From Nocardia albiluteola (GTDB lineage Bacteria; Actinomycetota; Actinomycetes; Mycobacteriales; Mycobacteriaceae), in the NCBI RefSeq assembly GCF_018860155.1, contig NZ_JAHKNI010000001.1, positions 509,333-573,332 of the forward strand: DNA of 64,000 bases. Reading direction: 5' to 3'. The notes beneath the pieces were generated by a model. The model saw nothing but the letters and a program-made list of their open reading frames with translations. It was not told where the DNA came from and did not search any database. Below are positions 15,869 to 25,177 of this stretch, piece after piece. Made by a program: the position numbers and the translations under genes. Position 1 is the first letter of the stretch, and every line of letters starts with the position of its first letter.

Positions 15869-18829
15869 GTGGCTCTGTACCGGAAGTACCGACCGGCAAC
15901 ATTCGCTGAGGTAATTGGGCAGGAGCACGTCACCGAGCCCCTCAGTACCGCATTGGACACCGGCCGGATCAGTCATGCCTACCTGTTCTCCGGCCCGCGC
16001 GGCTGCGGTAAGACCTCCTCCGCGCGCATTCTCGCGCGCTCGCTGAACTGCGAGCAGGGGCCGACCTCGCGCCCGTGTGGGGTGTGCGCGTCCTGCGTGG
16101 CGCTCGCGCCGGGCGGGCCGGGCAATCTCGACGTCATCGAGCTCGACGCGGCCAGTCACGGCGGCGTGGACGACACCCGCGAGCTGCGTGATCGCGCCTT
16201 CTACACGCCGGCGGAATCGCGGTACCGCGTGTTCATCGTCGACGAGGCACACATGGTCACCACCGCGGGCTTCAACGCGCTACTGAAGATCGTCGAGGAG
16301 CCGCCCGCGCACCTGATCTTCATCTTCGCCACCACCGAGCCCGACAAGGTGCTGCCGACCATTCGCTCGCGCACCCATCACTATCCGTTCCGCCTGCTCC
16401 CGCCCGCGACCATGCGCGGGCTGCTCGGCACGATCTGTGAGCAGGAGGGCGTGCCCGTCGAGGAGGCGGTGTACCCGCTGGTGATCCGCGCCGGCGGCGG
16501 GTCCCCGCGCGACAGCCTCAGCGTGCTCGATCAGCTGCTGGCCGGCGCGGGGCCGGAGGGCGTCACCTACCCGCGGGCGCTGGCGCTGCTCGGTGTCACC
16601 GATATCGCGCTGATCGACGAGGCGGTGGAGGCTCTCGCGGCCTCGGACGGCGCCGCCCTGTTCGGCGCCGTCGATCGCGTGGTGGAGGGCGGGCACGATC
16701 CGCGCCGCTTCGCCGGAGACCTGCTCGAGCGTATGCGCGATCTGATCCTGCTGCGCGCGGTGCCCGATGCCGCCGAGCGCAATCTGGTCACCGGCCCCGG
16801 GGATGTGCTCGAGCGCATGCGCGACCAGGCGCAGCGCCTGGGCCCGGCCGCCCTGGCCCGCTACGCCGAGCTGCTGCACGCGGGCCTGGGTGAGATGCGC
16901 GGCGCCACCGCGCCCCGCCTGCTGCTCGAGGTCGTATGCGCGCGGATGTTGTTGCCCGTGGCCTCGGACGACGAATCCGCCACCCTGCAGCGCCTCGAGC
17001 GCCTCGAACGACAGCTGGCGGGCGGGGTGGTCCCGGCGCCCGCACCCGGCGCGGCGGCGAGCGCGCACCCGCCCGCCCCTGCCGACGGGGCCCCCGAACA
17101 GCCGCGCCCACCGGCCGGTGGGCAACAGGAGGGCCCGCCCCGCCGCCGCGGCGCGGAAATGCTGGCCGCCATGCGGGAGGAACGTGCCGCAGACGGCGGG
17201 GGAGCGGTTGGTTCGGCCGCGCAAACGGCCACGGCGCCAGCGGATTCCAGCGGATCCGTCTCGTCACCGAGCGATTCGCCCGCGAACCCCGCGCGTCCGA
17301 CCGTCGGCGGAGTGAGCGAGCAGCGGCCACATCCGGCCCAGCGGGCTCAGGCGCCCGACGGCCCCGAATCGTCTCGACCGCAGCAGGATTCCGCGCGTGC
17401 CGCTGCCGAGCCGGAATCCTCAGGGCCGCAATCGGTTCCGGACGAACGCGCAGTCTCCGTGGAGCCCGCACAGGAGCAGGGCCGGTCGGCGCAACCGCAT
17501 TCGGGTACACCCGCCGGCGTTGTGTCGCCCCCTCCTGCGTCCGCCCCGGTCGCGGACCCCGAGACCATCCGCCCGACGTCCGCCCCGGCTGCCGCCCATG
17601 CGGCAACCCCTCCCGCGTCCGCCTTGCCCGTCGACCTCGAGTCGACCCGTCCCTCGGCCCCGGCCGCGGGGTCCGGAGTGCCGCAGCAGGATTCGACAGC
17701 GCCCGTCGGACCGGATCCGGCCGAGTTCGCATTCTCGCCCGGCGCCCTGGCTGATGGTGTTCCCAAGGCGCCGACCGATGTCGCCTCGCCACGCGACTCC
17801 CGTGCGGCCGGGGGCGATGTCGATGAACACACCGAGTCGGTCGAGCGAGGCACGGCCGGTGACGTCGATGTGGCGTCGACAACACGGCCTCAACCTGTCG
17901 CGCAATCCGAGCCTGCGACACAGCCTCGGCCTGTCGCGCAATCCGAGCCTGCGGCACGGCCTCAGCCCGTCGGGGAGGCCGAGTCGGCGGCGCAGCTTCA
18001 GCCGGTCGCGCAGTTCGAGCCCGCGACGCATCCCGAACCTGCCGCCCAGTCCGAACCTGCCGCCCAGTCCGAACCTGCCGCCCAGTCCGAACCGGCGCAG
18101 CAGCCGCACCCCGAGTCCACGAGCTCGGTGCGCGGCGAGCTGGGTGAGATCGAGACCGCGTGGGGCGATATCCGCGCCAAGGTGCGGGAATTCAGTGTCG
18201 CGGTGTCCGCGCTGCTGTCCGGGGCGACCGTGGCGCGGCTCGAGGGCGACACGGTGGTCTGCGCGCATCCGCACCAGCCGCTGGCCCAGCGGCTGTCGCA
18301 GCCGAGCAATGTGCAGGCGGTCCAATCCGCGATACAGGCGGTGCTGGGACGCACCTACGAGGTGCGCTGGGAGGTCAGCTCAGGCGCGCCCGCCGCCAAT
18401 CCGGGAGCTGCCGCCAAACCACAGGGCACACCCAAGCGCGAGGCCCCCGCGCGGCAGTCCGAGCCGCCCCGGTTCACCCGGCCCAGCCAGGCCCGCGGCG
18501 GCGGATCGGATTCCGGCGCCGCCTCCGGCCGTCCCGCCGCGGGCGGGGATTCGGGCCGGAGCCCCGGCCGCGAGCCGGTGACTCGTGCCACACCCCCCGA
18601 CGACGATATTCCCCTCCCGGACGGACCCGACCTGCCCGACGATCCCGGGCTCGCCGACTACTCGCCGGTAGGTTATGACGGTGTCCCACCTGCGTCGACG
18701 CCGGAGGAGGAGCGGGAAATGCTCGCCGAGTCGGCCACCCCGGTCCCGCAGGATCAGCGGCGCGACCCCGATGAGGTGGCGTTGGAGCTGTTGAGCTCGC
18801 AACTGGGCGCTACCCGCCTGGAGGCTTGA
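15869..18829 (+). CDS. dnaX: DNA polymerase III subunit gamma/tau
   Basis: Clamp-loader ATPase, 986 aa. The GTG at 15869 gives the canonical N-terminus (VALYRKYRPATFAEVIGQEHV). Visible features are the P-loop GPRGCGKT (residues 42-49), the zinc-binding cysteines (LNCEQG and CGVCASC), the VDEAH Walker B box and the SRT sensor (IRSRTHH). Domains I-III end near residue 370. A very long Pro/Ser/Glu/Gln linker follows (about 380-750) with tandem QSEPA units. The C-terminal tau domain is conserved (RGELGEIETAWGDIRAKVREF). Mycobacterial homologues are clearly shorter; the extra length is in the linker. Confidence 0.95.
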   Translation: MALYRKYRPATFAEVIGQEHVTEPLSTALDTGRISHAYLFSGPRGCGKTSSARILARSLNCEQGPTSRPCGVCASCVALAPGGPGNLDVIELDAASHGGVDDTRELRDRAFYTPAESRYRVFIVDEAHMVTTAGFNALLKIVEEPPAHLIFIFATTEPDKVLPTIRSRTHHYPFRLLPPATMRGLLGTICEQEGVPVEEAVYPLVIRAGGGSPRDSLSVLDQLLAGAGPEGVTYPRALALLGVTDIALIDEAVEALAASDGAALFGAVDRVVEGGHDPRRFAGDLLERMRDLILLRAVPDAAERNLVTGPGDVLERMRDQAQRLGPAALARYAELLHAGLGEMRGATAPRLLLEVVCARMLLPVASDDESATLQRLERLERQLAGGVVPAPAPGAAASAHPPAPADGAPEQPRPPAGGQQEGPPRRRGAEMLAAMREERAADGGGAVGSAAQTATAPADSSGSVSSPSDSPANPARPTVGGVSEQRPHPAQRAQAPDGPESSRPQQDSARAAAEPESSGPQSVPDERAVSVEPAQEQGRSAQPHSGTPAGVVSPPPASAPVADPETIRPTSAPAAAHAATPPASALPVDLESTRPSAPAAGSGVPQQDSTAPVGPDPAEFAFSPGALADGVPKAPTDVASPRDSRAAGGDVDEHTESVERGTAGDVDVASTTRPQPVAQSEPATQPRPVAQSEPAARPQPVGEAESAAQLQPVAQFEPATHPEPAAQSEPAAQSEPAAQSEPAQQPHPESTSSVRGELGEIETAWGDIRAKVREFSVAVSALLSGATVARLEGDTVVCAHPHQPLAQRLSQPSNVQAVQSAIQAVLGRTYEVRWEVSSGAPAANPGAAAKPQGTPKREAPARQSEPPRFTRPSQARGGGSDSGAASGRPAAGGDSGRSPGREPVTRATPPDDDIPLPDGPDLPDDPGLADYSPVGYDGVPPASTPEEEREMLAESATPVPQDQRRDPDEVALELLSSQLGATRLEA
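17890..18115 (+). repeat. QSEPA tandem repeats in the DnaX linker
   Basis: Coding repeats of a QSEPA/QPVA type (PVAQSEPAT, PVAQSEPAA, then PAAQSEPA in tandem) fill the end of the DnaX linker. The last units at about 18040-18095 are near-identical at the DNA level, so the tract is probably length-variable. The composition suggests a disordered tether. Confidence 0.75.
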
Positions 18830-18854
18830 CAGCCACCGGGCCTACGGCCTTAAG

Positions 18855-18884
18855 TTAACCGGAGTTCGCATCCCGCTGTACTAT
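18855..18884 (+). promoter_or_regulatory. Candidate fadAB promoter
   Basis: TTAACC (18855-18860), an 18-nt spacer and TACTAT (18879-18884) resemble a housekeeping promoter. Transcription from here would give an untranslated leader of about 260 nt before fadA. I see no gene in that stretch (18885-19155), only a good AAGGAAGGAAG ribosome site directly before fadA. Confidence 0.45.
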
Positions 18885-19155
18885 GAACGGGTGGTCGTCA
18901 GCATCGCTGCTACCAGGTTCTACGGTCGGCCCGAGAGTATGGGCGCCTGGAACGCCGGTGGCTCGATGCGCGCCGGCGTTTGTACAGCGTTATACGACGT
19001 GTCCGGGGCAGTACCCACCTGCGCGCACGCGCGGGGTCCGGGGCGTTGCCTGCCAACTCGAGCGGGTCGGTCCCACGGCCGGTCGGCGAGGTTTACCTGC
19101 TCCCGGTGCCGCAGTGCGCGGTGTCGGGGCACCTTAAGGAAGGAAGAACTCCGTT

Positions 19156-20367
19156 ATGACCACAGAGGCCTACATTTTCGAGGCCATCCGCACCCCGCGC
19201 GGCCGCAACAAGAAGGGCACGCTGCACTCGGTCAAGCCGATCGATCTGACGACCGGTCTGGTGCAGGAGCTGCGTAACCGCTTCCCGAACCTCGACGAGG
19301 ATCGCATCTCGGACATCATCCTGGGTGTCGTCTCCCCGGTGGGCGACCAGGGCGCCGATATCGCCCGGACCACCGTGCTGACCGCCGGCCTGCCGGACAC
19401 CGTCGGCGGCGTGCAGATCAACCGCTTCTGCGCCTCGGGCCTCGAGGCCGTCAATCTGGCCGCCCAGAAGGTTCGCTCGGGCTTCGACGACCTGGTCCTG
19501 GCCGGTGGCGTCGAGTCCATGTCCCGCGTGCCGATGGGCTCCGACGGCGGCGCCATGTTCATGGACCCCAAGACCAGCTACGAGAGCTACATCGTCCCGC
19601 AGGGCATCTCCGCCGACCTGATCGCGACCATCGAGGGCTTCTCCCGCGACGACGTCGACGCCTACGCCGTGCAGTCGCAGGAGCGCGCCGCGGCGGCCTG
19701 GACCGGCGGTTACTTCGCCAAGTCCGTCGTCCCGGTCAAGGACCTCAACGGCCTGACCGTGCTGGACCGCGACGAGCACATGCGCCCCGGCACCACCGCC
19801 GCCGACCTGGGCAAGCTGAACCCCTCCTTCGCCGGCATCGGCGAGATGGGCGGCTTCGACGCGGTGGCGCTGCAGAAGTACCACTTCGTGGAGAAGATCA
19901 ACCACGTGCACCACGGCGGCAACAGCTCGGGCATCGTCGACGGCGCCGCGATGGTCCTGATCGGCAGCGAGGAGGCTGGTAAGGCCTCGGGCCTGACCCC
20001 GCGCGCCCGCATCGTCTCGGTCGGCATCAGCGGCGCCGACCCGACCATCATGCTGACCGGCCCGACCCCGGCCGCGCAGAAGGCGATGGCCAAGGCCGGC
20101 CTGACCGTCGACGACATCGACCTGTTCGAGATCAACGAGGCCTTCGCCTCGGTCGTGCTGAAGTTCCAGAAGGATCTGCAGATCCCGAACGAGAAGCTGA
20201 ACGTCAACGGCGGCGCCATTGCGATGGGCCACCCGCTGGGCGCCACCGGCGCGATGATCACCGGCACCATGGTCGACGAGCTGGAGCGTCGCAACGCCCG
20301 CTACGCCCTGGTGACCCTGTGCATCGGCGGCGGCATGGGCGTGGCCACCATCATCGAGCGCGTCTAA
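19156..20367 (+). CDS. fadA: Acetyl-CoA acyltransferase (beta-oxidation thiolase)
   Basis: Beta subunit of the fatty-acid oxidation trifunctional enzyme; cleaves 3-ketoacyl-CoA to acetyl-CoA and a shortened acyl-CoA. At 403 aa it equals mycobacterial FadA in length. Catalytic residues are visible: Cys92 in [12 protein letters not shown], the His of [15 protein letters not shown], and the second Cys in CIGGGMG. ATG at 19156 follows AAGGAAGGAAG. It is 37 bp upstream of fadB in an evident operon. Codon use is extremely biased (AAG, GAG, CTG), which suggests high expression. Confidence 0.95.
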   Translation: MTTEAYIFEAIRTPRGRNKKGTLHSVKPIDLTTGLVQELRNRFPNLDEDRISDIILGVVSPVGDQGADIARTTVLTAGLPDTVGGVQINRFCASGLEAVNLAAQKVRSGFDDLVLAGGVESMSRVPMGSDGGAMFMDPKTSYESYIVPQGISADLIATIEGFSRDDVDAYAVQSQERAAAAWTGGYFAKSVVPVKDLNGLTVLDRDEHMRPGTTAADLGKLNPSFAGIGEMGGFDAVALQKYHFVEKINHVHHGGNSSGIVDGAAMVLIGSEEAGKASGLTPRARIVSVGISGADPTIMLTGPTPAAQKAMAKAGLTVDDIDLFEINEAFASVVLKFQKDLQIPNEKLNVNGGAIAMGHPLGATGAMITGTMVDELERRNARYALVTLCIGGGMGVATIIERV

Positions 20368-20404
20368 TCCTCGGACCAGACTTCCTTCAGGAGAACCGAA
20401 AACT

Positions 20405-22552
20405 ATGACCGACAACATGATTGCCTGGGAGAAGGACTCCGACGGCATCGTCGTGCTGACCATGGACGACCCCAACCAGGGCGCCAACACGATGAACGAG
20501 CTCTACAAGAGCTCGATGCTGGCCACCGTGGAGCGCCTCGAGGCCGAGAAGGACGACATCACCGGTGTCGTCATCACCTCGGCGAAGAAGACCTTCTTCG
20601 CCGGCGGCGACCTCAAGAACATGATGAAGACCGGCCCGGACGACGCGGCGGCCATCATGGAGGAGCTGGGCGAGATCAAGGGTGCGCTGCGCCGCCTCGA
20701 GCAGCTGGGCAAGCCGGTCGTGTCCGCGATCAACGGCGCGGCCCTGGGCGGCGGCCTGGAGATCACCCTGGCCACCCACTACCGCATCGCGGCCGACGTG
20801 AAGGGCCTCAAGCTGGGCCTGCCCGAGGTGAAGCTGGGCCTGCTGCCCGCCGGTGGCGGCGTCACCCGCACCGTGCGCAAGTTCGGCCTGCAGACCGCGC
20901 TGCTGCAGATCCTGTTGCAGGGCAACGAGTACGACGCGAACAAGGCCAAGGGCATCGGCCTGGTCGACGAGGTCGTCGGCTCGATCGAGGAGCTGGTCCC
21001 CGCGGCCAAGGCGTGGATCAAGGCCAACCCGGACAAGGGCGTGCAGCCCTGGGATGTCAAGGGCTACAAGATCCCCGGCGGCACCCCGTCCACCCCCGCG
21101 CTCGCCGCGAACCTCCCGGCCTTCCCGGCCAACCTGCGCAAGCAGCTCAAGGGCGCGAACATGCCGGCGCCGAAGAACATTCTGTCGGCCGCGATCGAGG
21201 GCGCCCAGGTCGACTTCGACAACGCCTCGCTGATCGAGTCGCGCTACTTCGTGAACCTGCTGACCGGCCCGGTCGCGAAGAACATGATCCAGGCGTTCTT
21301 CTTCGACCTGCAGACCATCAACAACGGTGGTTCGCGTCCGAAGGACGTGCCCAAGCGCGAGATCAAGAAGGTCGGCGTGCTGGGTGCGGGCATGATGGGC
21401 GCGGGCATCGCGTACGTCTCCGCCAAGGCCGGCTACGAGGTCGTGCTGAAGGACGTCTCGCAGGAGGCGGCCGACCGCGGCAAGAACTACTCGGAGAAGA
21501 TCGAGGCCAAGGCGCTCTCGCGTGGCAAGACCACCGAGGAGAAGTCCAAGGCGCTGCTGGACCGCATCCACCCGACCGCCGAGGCCAAGGATCTCGAGGG
21601 TGTCGACTTCGTGATCGAGGCCGTCTTCGAGAACACCGAGCTCAAGCACAAGGTGTTCCAGGAGATCGAGGACGTCGTCCTGCCCGACGCGCTGCTGGGC
21701 TCGAACACCTCCACCCTGCCGATCACCGAGCTGGCCACCGGCGTGAAGCGCGAGAGCGACTTCATCGGTATCCACTTCTTCTCCCCGGTCGACAAGATGC
21801 CGCTGGTGGAGATCATCAAGGGCGAGAAGACCTCCGACGAGGCGCTGGCCCGGGTGTTCGACTACACCCTGGCGATCCGCAAGACCCCGATCGTGGTCAA
21901 CGACAGCCGCGGCTTCTTCACCTCGCGCGTGATCGGCACGTTCGTCAACGAGGCGATCTCGATGCTGAACGAGGGCATCGACCCGCAGAGCATCGAGCAG
22001 TCGGGTCTGCAGGCGGGCTACCCGGCTGCGCCGCTGCAGCTCTCGGACGAGCTGAACATGAAGCTCATGCAGAAGATCGCCAAGGAGAGCCTGGAGGCGG
22101 CCGAGAAGGGTGACAACACCCTGGGCGCCAAGCGGCATCCGGCGCAGGACGTCATCGACTACATGGTCGGTGAGGGTCGCCCGGGTCGTCTGGAGAAGGC
22201 GGGCTTCTACGAGTACGACGAGAACGGCAAGCGCCTGGGCCTGTGGTCGGGCCTGCGCGAGCACTTCAAGACCAGCACCGAGGATAAGGTTCCCTTCCAG
22301 GACCTGATCGACCGCCAGCTGTTCATCGAGGCGATCGAGACCCAGAAGTGCTTCGACGAGGGCGTGCTGACCTCGACCGCGGATGCCAACATCGGCTCGA
22401 TCTTCGGCATCGGCTACCCGGCCTGGACCGGTGGCGTGCACCAGTTCATCGTGGGTTACCCGGGCGGCCAGGAGGCCTTCGTGGCCCGCGCCGACGAGCT
22501 GGCCGCCAAGTACGGCGAGCGTTTCCAGGTGCCTGCTTCGCTGCGTAAGTAG
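20405..22552 (+). CDS. fadB: Fatty-acid oxidation multifunctional protein (enoyl-CoA hydratase / 3-hydroxyacyl-CoA dehydrogenase)
   Basis: Alpha subunit of the trifunctional enzyme, 715 aa. The N-terminal crotonase domain (about 1-190) carries AGGDLKNM and GAALGGGLEITLATHYRIA, the oxyanion-hole segments, and the LPEVKLGLLP block with its catalytic Glu. The 3-hydroxyacyl-CoA dehydrogenase domain starts with GVLGAGMMGAGIAYVSAKAG (about residue 325) and includes the GIHFFSPVDKMPLVEII block, which holds the catalytic His. A C-terminal dehydrogenase-like domain follows. It is translated from the same operon as fadA and is followed by a strong terminator. Confidence 0.95.
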   Translation: MTDNMIAWEKDSDGIVVLTMDDPNQGANTMNELYKSSMLATVERLEAEKDDITGVVITSAKKTFFAGGDLKNMMKTGPDDAAAIMEELGEIKGALRRLEQLGKPVVSAINGAALGGGLEITLATHYRIAADVKGLKLGLPEVKLGLLPAGGGVTRTVRKFGLQTALLQILLQGNEYDANKAKGIGLVDEVVGSIEELVPAAKAWIKANPDKGVQPWDVKGYKIPGGTPSTPALAANLPAFPANLRKQLKGANMPAPKNILSAAIEGAQVDFDNASLIESRYFVNLLTGPVAKNMIQAFFFDLQTINNGGSRPKDVPKREIKKVGVLGAGMMGAGIAYVSAKAGYEVVLKDVSQEAADRGKNYSEKIEAKALSRGKTTEEKSKALLDRIHPTAEAKDLEGVDFVIEAVFENTELKHKVFQEIEDVVLPDALLGSNTSTLPITELATGVKRESDFIGIHFFSPVDKMPLVEIIKGEKTSDEALARVFDYTLAIRKTPIVVNDSRGFFTSRVIGTFVNEAISMLNEGIDPQSIEQSGLQAGYPAAPLQLSDELNMKLMQKIAKESLEAAEKGDNTLGAKRHPAQDVIDYMVGEGRPGRLEKAGFYEYDENGKRLGLWSGLREHFKTSTEDKVPFQDLIDRQLFIEAIETQKCFDEGVLTSTADANIGSIFGIGYPAWTGGVHQFIVGYPGGQEAFVARADELAAKYGERFQVPASLRK

Positions 22553-22572
22553 CGAATAGCGTTACCGCACAA

Positions 22573-22607
22573 CCCGGCCCGGATCACCCCGCGTGGTCCG
22601 GGCCGGG
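22573..22607 (+). terminator. Intrinsic terminator after fadB
   Basis: Stem of up to 15 bp (CCCGGCCCGGATCAC with GTGGTCCGGGCCGGG, one U-G pair) and a 5-nt loop, 21 nt after the fadB stop, followed by GGCGTTTAT. Confidence 0.8.
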
Positions 22608-22689
22608 GGCGTTTATACGGGACGCGTCACCACGGCCGGATGGATTTACCGCTGTCATGCAGGGCGGTGGGTGCATCGGTACCACCGCG

Positions 22690-22905
22690 TTGCCGGGATT
22701 CCGCCCCGGATTCTTGTGCACTCGATCGCCGGAACTGCTTTCTACGGTGCGTTCGCCGCCAAAATGCTGGCATTGCGGCTGCGCGGCACGCCTTTCTGGC
22801 TCGTGCCGGTGCTGGCGGGCTCGTATTCGGATCCGTTACCCCGCAGTGGTTTTCGGACTCCGCGTGCGGAACTTGCCGAGCCGGACCTCATTTGGCGTAA
22901 GCGGT
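22690..22905 (+). pseudogene. Decayed remnant of a DUF6529-like membrane protein gene
   Basis: One frame encodes VHSIAGTAFYGAFAAK followed by MLALRLRGTPFWLVPVLAG, a pattern I associate with DUF6529-type integral membrane proteins (a transmembrane HS-GxxFYGAFAxK core). Near 22815 the similarity moves to another frame (GLVFGSVTPQWF, where the family continues with a last membrane helix) and ends at a TAA. There is no proper start or upstream half. I read this as a truncated, frameshifted relic between the fadB terminator and the HxlR gene. The family call is from memory of the motif. Confidence 0.5.
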
Positions 22906-23280
22906 GCGGGCCGCCTCGACCTCGTCCATGTGCTGTTCGGCCCAGGTCTTGATGGCCTGCATGAGCGGCAGCAGCGAGCGCCCGAGCGGGGTGAGCTCGT
23001 AGTCGACGCGCGGCGGCACGGACGACTGGACCGTGCGGGTGATCAGGCCGTCCCGTTCCAGGTTTCGCAGCGTCTGGGTGAGCATCTTCTGGCTGACGCT
23101 GGCCAGCCGCCGTTGCAGGTCGCTGTGGCGCTGTGGCCCGTCGGCCAGCGCGTTGACCGCCAGGCTCACCCACTTGTCGGAGATCCGGTCCAGCAGCTTG
23201 CGGGCGGGGCAATCGGCCAGGTAGGCGTCGTAAGCGATGCTGCGTTCGAGGCGTAGCTGCGATGCGTTTCGGGTGGTCAT
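22888..23280 (-). CDS. HxlR family transcriptional regulator
   Basis: A 130-aa winged-helix regulator. HxlR hallmarks are a Cys near the N-terminus ([21 protein letters not shown]), the [26 protein letters not shown] recognition region and the [14 protein letters not shown] segment. The conserved Cys24 often senses electrophiles or redox change in this family. The ATG at 23280 follows a GGTACC-containing leader with a weak ribosome site. It is divergent from a quinone-oxidoreductase-like gene, the typical HxlR target, with a palindromic site in between. Confidence 0.92.
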   Translation of the reverse strand: MTTRNASQLRLERSIAYDAYLADCPARKLLDRISDKWVSLAVNALADGPQRHSDLQRRLASVSQKMLTQTLRNLERDGLITRTVQSSVPPRVDYELTPLGRSLLPLMQAIKTWAEQHMDEVEAARTAYAK

Positions 23281-23301
23281 CGGTACCTCACGGTGCGGTG
23301 G

Positions 23302-23321
23302 GCACTTCGAAGTGCGTACTT
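23302..23321. promoter_or_regulatory. Candidate HxlR operator
   Basis: GCACTTCGAAGTGC (23302-23315) is a perfect 14-bp palindrome. Overlapping it, AAGT-N4-ACTT (23310-23321) resembles the HxlR/YodB-type consensus with TACT and AGTA half-sites. Both lie between the regulator and the divergent oxidoreductase. Confidence 0.6.
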
Positions 23322-23355
23322 CCTTGTGAAGGGTAGCGCCCGAATAGTGGCGTTC

Positions 23356-24291
23356 ATGACCAGGCGAGAATTGATGCGAGCCGTGGTAGCTCGCGGCTAC
23401 GGCGGACCCGAAGTGTTGCAGATCATCGACGTGGCGATCCCGGAACCGGGCGAGGGGCAGGTCCGGATCAGGGTGGCGGCCGCGACCGTCAACCCGGTCG
23501 ATCTGGCGACCCGCTCCGGCGCGCTGGCCGAGGCCGGGCTGATGGCGCCGCGCGAGATGACCGGCATCGGATGGGATGTCGCCGGCGAGATCGACCGGCT
23601 CGGTCCGGGCGTGGACGGGTTCACCGTGGGGCAGCAGGTCATCGGACTGCGTGACCTGCTCGACGTGTCGTTCGGCGCGTACGCCGACTACCTGGTGCTC
23701 GACGCCACCGCGGTAGCGGCCGCCCCGCCCGGGCACTCGGCCGTCGAGGCGGCCACCCTGCCGCTCAACGGCCTCACCGCCGCCCAGTCGCTCGACCGGC
23801 TCGGTCTGTCCGAAGGCGACACGCTCCTGGTGACGGGCGGGACCGGCGCCGTCGGCGGCTTCGCCGTCGAACTTGCGGCACAGCAGGGCATTCGGGTGAT
23901 CGCGCAGGGCTCCGATGCGGACTTTCTCCGATCGATCGGCGCGCAGTGGACTCTGTCGCGCGATGCCGACCTCGTGGCCGAGGTGCGCCGGCTCGTCCCC
24001 GGCGGCGTGTATGCCGCATTCGACACCTCCGGGGCCGGCATCCGCGCTCTTGCCGCGGTCCGCGACCGCGGCAGCTTCGTCACCGTGGTGGGAGGCGCCG
24101 ATCCGACCCCGTTGCGCGGTATCGCGGTGCACCACCATTGGATTCACGCCGACGGGCAAGCGCTCGCCCGTCTCGCGGGGCAGGGGCTCACCGCCCGCGT
24201 CGCCGACACCCTCCCGCTGCACGCCGCCGCCGAAGCCCACGCCCGCCTCGCTGCCGGTCGCTTGTCCGGTCGCCTCGTGCTGACGCCGTGA
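23356..24291 (+). CDS. Zinc-independent quinone oxidoreductase-like NADP-dependent enzyme
   Basis: A 311-aa medium-chain reductase. It has a GroES-like N-terminal domain ([33 protein letters not shown]) without the zinc cysteines of alcohol dehydrogenases, and a Rossmann domain with [20 protein letters not shown] for NADP(H). The C-terminus ([16 protein letters not shown]) is typical of the QOR family. ATG at 23356 is chosen; ATG at 23374 ([11 protein letters not shown]) is the more conserved family start and is equally possible. Divergence from HxlR suggests induction by electrophiles or quinones. Confidence 0.88.
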   Translation: MTRRELMRAVVARGYGGPEVLQIIDVAIPEPGEGQVRIRVAAATVNPVDLATRSGALAEAGLMAPREMTGIGWDVAGEIDRLGPGVDGFTVGQQVIGLRDLLDVSFGAYADYLVLDATAVAAAPPGHSAVEAATLPLNGLTAAQSLDRLGLSEGDTLLVTGGTGAVGGFAVELAAQQGIRVIAQGSDADFLRSIGAQWTLSRDADLVAEVRRLVPGGVYAAFDTSGAGIRALAAVRDRGSFVTVVGGADPTPLRGIAVHHHWIHADGQALARLAGQGLTARVADTLPLHAAAEAHARLAAGRLSGRLVLTP

Positions 24292-24299
24292 GCTGTACC

Positions 24300-24953
24300 T
24301 CAGTGGGCGGGAACGTTTACCGTGATTTCCCCGCCGAGGCGATAGCCCTCGGCCAGCCGCAGGTGGTCGCCGCTCCAGAAGCTGCCCGGGTCGTATCGGT
24401 TGGGGCGCTTGCCGGGCAGTAGGCCCATGGCCTGGTAGGTCATGGCGACTATTTCGGCGCAGTACGCGTTTTCCAGACTGGTCTCGGGCGCACGGGTTTT
24501 CGGGCGTTGGGGCAGCGGTACCCGGCCACGGAACCAGCGGCCCGCCAGGGCGCTGGTCGAGGGGAAGGGCATGCCGTCCAGGCGGGCCACCGTGCGCAGG
24601 GCCGCGTCCTCCATCTCGCGGCGCACCGGACGATCCAGTTGGCGGAGCCACGCCTGCTGCCCGTACTCGTGGGTCCAGCGCAGGACCGCGGCCCGCAGGT
24701 CGTGCAGCTGGGCCCCGCGATGGTGGTTGCCCGACCAGACGTCCGGTAGCGCGCGGCCGAGCTCGGCGTGCCAGATCAGGGCCGGGAGGTCGTCGACGAC
24801 GATCGCCATGCCGACGTGGTTGACCGGGCTGTTGGTCAGGCCCCGGATCGCGCGGTCGGCGCCGGAATGCCCACGGAACAGCCACAGATCGCCCGTTCGC
24901 GTGAGTTCGACCGCATCATCCAAACCGATATTCGAGGGCGCTTCGCGTGGCAC
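24300..24953 (-). CDS. YiiX-like permuted NlpC/P60 cysteine hydrolase domain protein
   Basis: A 217-aa soluble protein. The order of a His motif ([14 protein letters not shown], about residue 46) before a Cys motif ([19 protein letters not shown], about residue 170) fits circularly permuted NlpC/P60 enzymes of the YiiX/YaeF group, which hydrolyse amide or thioester bonds. The N-terminal [10 protein letters not shown] matches the usual first strand of that domain. Start GTG at 24953 sits 6 nt after a TAGGCT -10 element, so the mRNA is leaderless. It shares a bidirectional promoter with the next gene. Substrate unknown. Confidence 0.6.
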   Translation of the reverse strand: MPREAPSNIGLDDAVELTRTGDLWLFRGHSGADRAIRGLTNSPVNHVGMAIVVDDLPALIWHAELGRALPDVWSGNHHRGAQLHDLRAAVLRWTHEYGQQAWLRQLDRPVRREMEDAALRTVARLDGMPFPSTSALAGRWFRGRVPLPQRPKTRAPETSLENAYCAEIVAMTYQAMGLLPGKRPNRYDPGSFWSGDHLRLAEGYRLGGEITVNVPAH

Positions 24954-24958
24954 GGGAT

Positions 24959-24965
24959 TAGCCTA
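24959..24965. promoter_or_regulatory. Bidirectional promoter with overlapping -10 elements
   Basis: The 7-bp TAGCCTA holds TAGCCT on the plus strand (24959-24964) and TAGGCT on the minus strand (24960-24965). Each is followed by exactly 6 nt and then a start codon: ATG at 24971 and GTG at 24953. The two start codons are only 17 bp apart. Confidence 0.65.
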
Positions 24966-24970
24966 GGCGC

Positions 24971-25147
24971 ATGCGCTGGTGGAAAGTGGTCGGATTGGCG
25001 GGGGCCGCGGGTGTCGCGGCGACCGGAGTCGTCATAGTTCGGTCCGAACGCAAGCGGCGCGCCTACACCCCGGACCAGGTCAGAGACCGGCTGCGTGCCC
25101 GCCTCGACGAGCAGGCCGGGCCCGTCGAATCCGACGACGAGCGCTGA
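24971..25147 (+). CDS. Small single-pass membrane protein, 58 aa
   Basis: Short gene with a hydrophobic N-terminal helix (VVGLAGAAGVAATGVVIV after MRWWK) and a charged cytoplasmic tail (RSERKRRAYTPDQVRDRLRARLDE, then GPVESDDER). Such small anchored proteins are common and uncharacterised in Nocardia and Mycobacterium. The start is supported by the leaderless -10 TAGCCT 6 nt upstream and by strong codon bias. Function unknown. Confidence 0.7.
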   Translation: MRWWKVVGLAGAAGVAATGVVIVRSERKRRAYTPDQVRDRLRARLDEQAGPVESDDER

Positions 25148-25177
25148 TCCCCGACCCGGCCCGAGGTACGGCCGAGC

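Noticed and set aside
18885..19155. Small ORF beginning at ATG 18883 before fadA
   Set aside because: No motif, no ribosome site and Pro/Arg-rich composition typical of non-coding GC-rich DNA.
20387..22441. Long open frame antisense to fadB (684 codons)
   Set aside because: It results from the extreme codon bias of fadB; its Leu/Arg/Val/Asp composition and lack of motifs mark it as a shadow frame.
22888..24885. A 665-codon frame spanning the HxlR gene and DNA antisense to the oxidoreductase
   Set aside because: Only the last 130 codons look like protein; the true start is ATG 23280.
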